Shown here in pieces: positions 7,228-11,358 of a stretch of 11,358 bases of DNA. The stretch covers positions 1 to 11,358 of the forward strand of contig JAUXGM010000071.1 of assembly GCA_030622125.1 (NCBI GenBank). The letters are read 5' to 3'. The notes below the pieces were generated by a model, which was not told the DNA's origin, ran no database searches, and saw only the letters and a program-made list of their open reading frames with translations. The position numbers were made by a program, and so were the translations under genes. How positions within the stretch are numbered: the stretch's first letter is position 1; each line of letters opens with the position of its first letter. This DNA comes from a bacterium. GTDB lineage: Bacteria; AUK180.

Positions 7228-8127
7228 ATGAAAAAGCTATTTTTTCTTACTTTTTTACTTGTGGGTATAGTAATGCTGAATGCGGTATCCGGTCCGAAGA
7301 TACGGATAGCAATCGCCGATTTTGAAGACAAGTCAGGCTCCTACGGACATTGGGAAGTTGGAAGAGGCATGTCGGATATGCTTATCACTGCTCTTGTTGA
7401 AAGTGGAAGATTTACTGTTATTGAAAGAGAACAGATGGATAAAATAATCGGTGAGCAAAAATTTTCTCTCACGGGAATGGTAACACAACAAACCTCAGCG
7501 AAATTAGGAAAGATGCTCGGAGTACCTTATCTTATAACAGGCAGCATCACGGAATTTATAAATAAAGCTTCATCCGGTGGAACCGGAATAAAAATTCGTG
7601 GTATTAGGGTAAGTGGGAAAAAATTTTATGGTAAGGTGGGCATTGATGTCAGGATCTATGATGTTTCTACGGGAGAAATTATCGTAGCGAAACATACGGA
7701 AGGAGAGAATAAAGGTGTTGGATTTAATCTCGGAGCTTCTCAAAACGGTATCGATTTTCGGAATTCGAAGATCAAAAAATCTCCGATTGGAAAAGCAGCG
7801 CGTAAGGCGATTGAAGAAGCTGTAAAAGCTATTACAGAAGCATTGTCGGATCGGAAATGGATCGGAAAGATCATCACTGTGAAAGAGGGAATGGTCTATA
7901 TCAATGGCGGTGAGAATTACGGTATAAAAGAGGGTGATACATTTACGGTAGAAAGTGTCGGGGATGAATTGATAGATCCCGATACAGGACTTTCTCTTGG
8001 CTCCGAAACAGAAGAAATTGGAAAGATCAAGGTTGTTCAAGTGAAGGAAAAATACGCTATATGTGAGGTAGTTTCAGGAAAAGGATTCACAAAAGGACAG
8101 CTTATTAAGGTGGAAGATGAAGAATAA
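7228..8127 (+). CDS. CsgG-family envelope protein with FlgT-like C-terminal domain
   Basis: A 299-residue exported protein with a signal peptide (about 1-21) but no cysteine for lipidation. Residues 24-160 match the CsgG/curli-assembly family: KIRIAIADFEDKSG, GRGMSDMLITALVESGRFTVIERE, then KLGKMLGVPYLITGSITEF and a YDVSTGEII strand. CsgG itself is a lipoprotein that forms a nonameric outer-membrane export pore. Two Gly-rich segments (113-140 and 158-186) sit where CsgG has its pore hairpins, but pore formation here is inference. The C-terminal third (about 212-296: GKIITVKEGMVYINGG, YGIKEGDTFTV, GKIKVVQV, KGQLIKV) resembles the FlgT C-terminal fold found on some CsgG/FlgO-type proteins. It shares 11 bases with the next gene. 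Role: envelope assembly or stress sensing, substrate unknown. Confidence 0.87.
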   Translation: MKKLFFLTFLLVGIVMLNAVSGPKIRIAIADFEDKSGSYGHWEVGRGMSDMLITALVESGRFTVIEREQMDKIIGEQKFSLTGMVTQQTSAKLGKMLGVPYLITGSITEFINKASSGGTGIKIRGIRVSGKKFYGKVGIDVRIYDVSTGEIIVAKHTEGENKGVGFNLGASQNGIDFRNSKIKKSPIGKAARKAIEEAVKAITEALSDRKWIGKIITVKEGMVYINGGENYGIKEGDTFTVESVGDELIDPDTGLSLGSETEEIGKIKVVQVKEKYAICEVVSGKGFTKGQLIKVEDEE

Positions 8128-8578
8128 AAGACTTTTTATTCTTGCAATTTTAATATTCTTTTTTTCAGTCTCTTGTAAAAATAATAATGCTGCACAAAAT
8201 GTTGATCAGGGTCAGAATCTAAAAACAGAGAAGGTCAAATTTTTGCCACAAGAAATTGTAAGATACGCTAATTTGGAATTAGATATATTAAATCATACAA
8301 AAAATCTTTCAAAGACAATAGAAAATTTTAAAAGAGGGGATCATTATTTTGTTTTCGGACAATCCTCAAATGTTGGAGGAATTCCCGAAAAAAAACGGGC
8401 AGCGGAAATTGATGCCAAAAGATGGGGTGCAATTTTTATGAAATATCTTTTAACAGGGGAAGAAAACCTTGATATGAAAGGACAGTATGTTAATTTCTTA
8501 GAGTTTGAAGGTGAGTTTAATGATAATCGAACAGGAAAAGTTTACAGAATATATAAATTTAAAGAGAGGGAAAAATGA
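8117..8578 (+). CDS. Small lipoprotein, possibly LPP20/FlgP-like
   Basis: A 153-residue protein with a lipoprotein signal peptide: a basic KNKR start, a hydrophobic core and the lipobox SVSC with Cys20 as the lipidated residue. Lys at +2 gives no Asp inner-membrane retention signal, so outer-membrane sorting is plausible. A low-complexity Asn/Gln linker follows (21-40). The most conserved-looking part is 75-112, with GQSSNVGGIPEKKRAAEIDA then KRWGA. That pattern faintly recalls LPP20-type lipoproteins, in which Ala/Lys-rich helix starts follow a short glycine strand, but I cannot confirm the family. The start lies inside the end of the CsgG-like gene with a GGTGGAAG-type purine stretch before it, and the stop overlaps the next ATG (ATGA). 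This position makes it a likely partner of the CsgG-like protein. Confidence 0.75.
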   Translation: MKNKRLFILAILIFFFSVSCKNNNAAQNVDQGQNLKTEKVKFLPQEIVRYANLELDILNHTKNLSKTIENFKRGDHYFVFGQSSNVGGIPEKKRAAEIDAKRWGAIFMKYLLTGEENLDMKGQYVNFLEFEGEFNDNRTGKVYRIYKFKEREK

Positions 8579-9330
8579 AGAGAAATTGGTTATTCTTAGT
8601 TTTTTTTATTCTCGTTTGTTTGTTTTTTGTCGGTTCGGAAAAAAAAGAACAGACAGACGGTATTATGACTTATTTGGAAGGAAATGCACAAAAAACGGAG
8701 TTAAAGTCCCATAATTGGAAATTTGTAAAAGAAAATGATGCGGTAAGTGGCGGGGAAAAAGTTAAGACATTGGATAAGTCTCGTGCCGAATTGGAACTTG
8801 ATATTGGAAAGGTTATAAGAATGGCACCGCTTACCGAAGTAAATATTCTGAAACTTTATAAAGAAATTACGGAGAAAGGCAAAAAAAGTGATATGAAGTT
8901 AAGCATTAAACAAGGAGCAATATACAGTAAGATAGATGCACTTGGTGAAGATGAAACATTAGAAATTGAAACTCCCCTTGCCTCGGCAACAATAAGAGGA
9001 ACAATCTTTCAGATAAACTGTGAAAAAGACGATAAGGTACAACTTGATGTTATAAAAGGAAAAGTTTGGGTTTATTCAAATGAAGTAAAAGACCCGAAAG
9101 CATTCTATGAGAAAAACAAATCTCCACACCGAATCGGGAAACCGTTTAAACGGATAAAGAAACCATATAAACAGGTTTCAAAAGGGGAATGGCTTGAGAT
9201 AGTTAAAAGCATGCAGCGAATAACGATCACCAGGGATGGAAAAACAGAGGTAACCGATCTTAATAAAGAGGATATAAATACAAAGTGGATTGAATGGAAT
9301 AAAAAATTGGACAGTAAGGGTTTAAAATAG
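8575..9330 (+). CDS. FecR-domain periplasmic protein
   Basis: A 251-residue protein. An N-terminal hydrophobic segment (about 5-20) acts as signal peptide or anchor. Residues 28-170 form a FecR domain: GIMTYLEGNAQ, WKFVKENDAVSGGEKVKT, SRAELEL, GKVIRMAP, KQGAIYSKI, the hallmark TPLASATIRGTIFQI at 133-147, and VIKGKVWVYS at 159-168. In this family the domain is a beta-rich module found in envelope sensors and, without the TonB-sensor parts, in many secreted proteins; no sigma factor gene is adjacent. A strongly basic Lys/Pro/Arg stretch (about 171-203) separates it from a last strand region (VSKGEWLEIV and onward). It starts in an ATGA overlap with the lipoprotein gene, with GAGAGGG upstream as ribosome binding site, so the two are coupled. 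Confidence 0.85.
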   Translation: MKRNWLFLVFFILVCLFFVGSEKKEQTDGIMTYLEGNAQKTELKSHNWKFVKENDAVSGGEKVKTLDKSRAELELDIGKVIRMAPLTEVNILKLYKEITEKGKKSDMKLSIKQGAIYSKIDALGEDETLEIETPLASATIRGTIFQINCEKDDKVQLDVIKGKVWVYSNEVKDPKAFYEKNKSPHRIGKPFKRIKKPYKQVSKGEWLEIVKSMQRITITRDGKTEVTDLNKEDINTKWIEWNKKLDSKGLK

Positions 9331-9334
9331 GGAT

Positions 9335-10540
9335 ATGGCAATAATCTTAAATATTCTTCTATTTATTTGTATAAATGGTATTATTTTTTCTAATTTTTTC
9401 TCAAAAGTGCTTATTTATCTTTCTACCAAAAAAGAAATTCCAGACGGAAAAAGATTTAAAACTCTTATTGGAATTGAAACATTTCTTGTTATTCTCTATC
9501 TATTTTTAGCATTTTTGCTTATAACTCTTTTTAAGAACGGATTTATAAATAAATGGTGGGAAATCATCATTATTGTTCTATTCACCCTTTATTTTGCTCT
9601 GGCAAATGTATTTACAAATAAATTTTCTCATAATATTACTGAAAAGCAAATTAATAATATTTTCGGGTTGGGATTGATCTTATTTTATGTACCATTTTTT
9701 TTACCCGTAACATTTTTAATATTTATCCTTTTACAAAAGCAAAAAAAAGAAATTATTTCAAAAAACTTTCCTATCTATCTTACGGAAAATCAATTAAGAA
9801 CAATTATTGAAAAAGACTCGGAATTAGAAAAAGATGAAAAGGATATGTTGACATCAATAATTGGATTTGCCAATATTAAGGCAAGTGAGATAATGATTCC
9901 ACGAACCTCAGTTGTATCCATTGGGAAAGATGCGGAATTTGGCAATATTCTTTCTCTATTTAAAGAAAAGGGTATTTCCCGTTTACCTGTTTATAAAGAA
10001 AATCTTGATAACATTGTAGGAATACTTTATTTAAAGGATCTCATCGGTATCTCAAAAGAGGATTTTATATTATCAAAATTTGTCAGAAAGCCCATTTTTA
10101 TGCCTGAAACCGTAAAACTTGATGAACTCTTAAAGGTAATGATCGAAAAAAAGATGCAAATGATAATAATATTGGACGAGTACGGTGGAACATCCGGAAT
10201 ATTAACAATGGAAGACATTATAGAAGAGGTGGTCGGTGAAATTGAGGATGAATACGATACACATAGAAAAGATATTGAAAAGGTCGATAAAAATACATAT
10301 AAGGTAAAGGCATCCGTTGAGATTGAAGATATCAATGAAAAGCTTGGGATCAATATCCCCAAACAAGATGTTGAAACAGTTGGTGGGTTCGTACTTACAT
10401 TGGTGGAAAGGATACCGAAAAAAGGAGAGACCTTTAAATACAATAATTTACATTTTAGAATCCTTGATGCAGATGACAGAAAAATCAACTGGTTGCTTCT
10501 AAGTATTAAACAAAAGGTGAAAAATGAAAAAACTGAATAG
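9335..10540 (+). CDS. CorC/HlyC-type CBS-domain membrane protein (CNNM-like), divergent membrane part
   Basis: A 401-residue protein. The N-terminal half has about four hydrophobic segments (4-29, 45-67, 75-94, 108-134). Residues 180-305 hold the paired CBS domains with hallmark motifs SEIMIPRTSVVSI at 184-196, GISRLPVY, VGILYLKDL, and DEYGGTSGILTMEDIIEEVV at 281-300, followed by GEIEDEYD. Residues 318-395 match the CorC_HlyC C-terminal domain (VETVGGFVL, IPKKGETFKY). Relatives are linked to magnesium or cobalt efflux and resistance, and CBS pairs bind adenine nucleotides. The membrane part shows no clear DUF21 sequence pattern, so transport function is less certain than the family name suggests. 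It begins four bases after the FecR gene's stop, with only a weak ribosome binding site, and overlaps the next gene by 17 bases. Confidence 0.9.
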   Translation: MAIILNILLFICINGIIFSNFFSKVLIYLSTKKEIPDGKRFKTLIGIETFLVILYLFLAFLLITLFKNGFINKWWEIIIIVLFTLYFALANVFTNKFSHNITEKQINNIFGLGLILFYVPFFLPVTFLIFILLQKQKKEIISKNFPIYLTENQLRTIIEKDSELEKDEKDMLTSIIGFANIKASEIMIPRTSVVSIGKDAEFGNILSLFKEKGISRLPVYKENLDNIVGILYLKDLIGISKEDFILSKFVRKPIFMPETVKLDELLKVMIEKKMQMIIILDEYGGTSGILTMEDIIEEVVGEIEDEYDTHRKDIEKVDKNTYKVKASVEIEDINEKLGINIPKQDVETVGGFVLTLVERIPKKGETFKYNNLHFRILDADDRKINWLLLSIKQKVKNEKTE

Positions 10541-11120
10541 TATATTTCTTGCAGGACTTTTTGTAATTATTCCGATTGCCATCACGTTTTATATCCTTTA
10601 TATTGTAGTGCGATTCGGTGACAACATAACAGCACCTCTCCTACAATATTTACATACGGCTTATAATTTCCCCATGATTCCCGGAACGGGTTTGATCCTT
10701 ATAATTATCTTGATCTTTGTTGTCGGCATTATTGCAAGAAATTTAATCGGTAAACACATAATAAAATTACTCGATCTTCTATTTCATACCGTACCGATCA
10801 TAAATAGAATTTACGGTAGCATAAAAGAAATATCAAACTCTTTTTTAGGCACAAAGGAAGGAAAGGTATTTAAGAAAGTAGCATTAGTTGATTATCCGCA
10901 TAAAGGTGTAAAGGCACTCGGTTTTATAACAAATGAAACAACGCTTCTTGATACAAAGGATGAGGATTATGTTTCAATATTTCTTCCAACAACACCTAAT
11001 CCGACATCAGGATTTTTTTTACTTTATAAGAAAAAGGATGTAACTATTCTTGATATGTCAATAGAAAATGCTCTTAAAATGATAATCTCCTCCGGTGCTG
11101 TTGAAAAAATGAAAAAATAA
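10524..11120 (+). CDS. DUF502 family membrane protein
   Basis: A 198-residue protein with two strong transmembrane segments (about 8-29 and 55-72). Family hallmarks are IPGTGL at 52-57, the HTVPIINRIYGSIKE stretch at 88-102, GFITNE at 133-138 and FLPTTPNPTSGF at 153-164. DUF502 proteins are widespread in bacteria and plants (the plant COV/LCV proteins belong here), and their biochemical role in bacteria is not established. The length is normal, so the gene is complete. AAGGTGA lies four bases before the ATG as ribosome binding site, and the start is inside the CorC-like gene, giving translational coupling. It is the last gene of the run. Confidence 0.92.
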   Translation: MKKLNSIFLAGLFVIIPIAITFYILYIVVRFGDNITAPLLQYLHTAYNFPMIPGTGLILIIILIFVVGIIARNLIGKHIIKLLDLLFHTVPIINRIYGSIKEISNSFLGTKEGKVFKKVALVDYPHKGVKALGFITNETTLLDTKDEDYVSIFLPTTPNPTSGFFLLYKKKDVTILDMSIENALKMIISSGAVEKMKK

Positions 11121-11145
11121 TCTGTTGTTACAAAATGAAAACGTT

Positions 11146-11179
11146 AAAAAATTTTACTAAATGGAAATGTTAATTTTTT
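11146..11179 (+). terminator. Possible weak AT-only terminator after the operon
   Basis: AAAAAATT at 11146-11153 and AATTTTTT at 11172-11179 can pair across an 18-base loop, and the right arm ends in a T run. The stem has no G-C pairs, so it would be weak. It is listed because it is the only T-run hairpin downstream of the last gene. Confidence 0.22.
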
Positions 11180-11272
11180 TCAAAATTATATTGAAATTAT
11201 TGCAATATCTTTTCACCTCCGTTTCAGATTTTCAAAAATATTTGACCATAAATATCCGTTGCTAAAATTCAA

Positions 11273-11358
11273 TAACTCACTTCGTTCAAACAAATTGTAA
11301 TTTTTTTCTTGGGACACACCTAAACATCAGAGGAATGTCCCGCTTGTTATGTGTGTTA
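11273..11358 (-). other. Candidate integron attC-like recombination site at the window edge
   Basis: TAACTCAC at 11273-11280 pairs with GTGTGTTA at 11351-11358 (7 of 8). AACAA at 11289-11293 pairs with TTGTT at 11344-11348, and GGGACA at 11311-11316 pairs with TGTCCC at 11336-11341 around a 19-base loop. Read on the - strand, it starts TAAC, eight bases, CAAG, one base, GGGAC. As I remember them, the V. cholerae VCR attC sites have that same pattern, and the aadA attC shares the TAAC, eight bases, CAAG part. The other end reads GTTTG, ten bases, GTTA. The 86-base length is in the attC range. Against it: the inner spacers are unequal, the core reads GTTATTG rather than GTTRRRY, and no integrase or cassette gene is visible. 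No T run follows the hairpin on either strand, so a terminator is unlikely. Confidence 0.45.

Noticed and set aside
7570-8040. Antisense open frame of about 156 codons opposite the CsgG-like gene
   Set aside because: It mirrors a well-supported gene, and its product is a Phe/Arg/Ser-rich string with no domain signature.
8575-9330. FecR-domain protein as the regulator of a TonB-dependent iron uptake system
   Set aside because: There is no sigma-70 family (ECF) factor, no TonB-dependent receptor and no cytoplasmic anti-sigma N-terminus. The FecR domain here follows a signal peptide or anchor directly.
10027-10488. Antisense open frame of about 150 codons opposite the CorC-like CBS region
   Set aside because: It is fully contained in a gene with textbook motifs, its product is Ser/Ile-rich with no recognisable domain, and it has no ribosome binding site.
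11136-11174. Tiny + strand frame after the last gene starting ATGAAAACG
   Set aside because: It closes after about 12 codons and has no ribosome binding site.
11210-11222. GGAGGTG on the - strand as the ribosome binding site of a leftward gene
   Set aside because: The frames behind it close within about 20 codons (TTG followed at once by a stop, or GTG reaching a stop after 19 codons).
11311-11341. GGGACA / TGTCCC hairpin as an intrinsic terminator
   Set aside because: The T run precedes it on the + strand and no T run follows it on either strand. It fits better as the inner arm of the attC-like palindrome.

Overview
This is an AT-rich bacterial window (roughly two thirds A+T by eye). It carries nine protein genes, all on the + strand and almost back to back. 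The organism is probably a low-GC Gram-negative of the FCB group in the broad sense (Bacteroidota, Cloacimonadota, Delongbacteria and similar candidate phyla). The reasons are a large secreted clostripain-type protease ending in what looks like a type IX secretion (T9SS type A) sorting domain, a CsgG-type envelope protein, and a lipoprotein with a lipobox. Clear Shine-Dalgarno sites precede several genes, which argues against a typical Bacteroidota genome. The exact phylum is inference. No rRNA, tRNA, CRISPR array or transposase was seen.

Layout. Positions 1-257 are a T-rich gene-free leader with a degenerate heptamer repeat (41-75), overlapping inverted repeats (153-190) and TATAAT-like boxes. 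Positions 258-3911 encode a multidomain secreted cysteine protease: clostripain C11 domain, two duplicated Asp-rich modules, a TolB-like propeller region, a ZU5-like region and a sorting domain. Positions 3953-5428 encode a radical SAM protein with a cobalamin-binding-like N-terminus and an atypical CX9CX2C cluster motif. After a 137-bp gap, a tight run begins that looks like one operon, 5566-11120: a polyprenol-phosphate mannosyltransferase-like GT2 enzyme, a TPR protein, a CsgG-family protein with an FlgT-like C-terminus, a small lipoprotein, a FecR-domain protein, a CorC/CNNM-type CBS-domain membrane protein and a DUF502 membrane protein. Genes in it overlap or lie within 19 bp of one another.

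How the genes fit together. The central trio CsgG-like / lipoprotein / FecR-domain, together with the TPR protein, looks like a cell-envelope assembly module. It recalls the FlgO/FlgP/FlgT outer-membrane set of Vibrio, but there are no flagellar or curli genes here, so its job is open. The GT2, CorC-like and DUF502 proteins are membrane or envelope functions that may simply share the transcript.

The most unexpected signal is at the right edge (11273-11358). This 86-bp imperfect palindrome, read on the - strand, has the box layout of an integron attC site, including a stretch close to the Vibrio cholerae VCR start as I remember it. If real, a gene-cassette array would begin just beyond the window.
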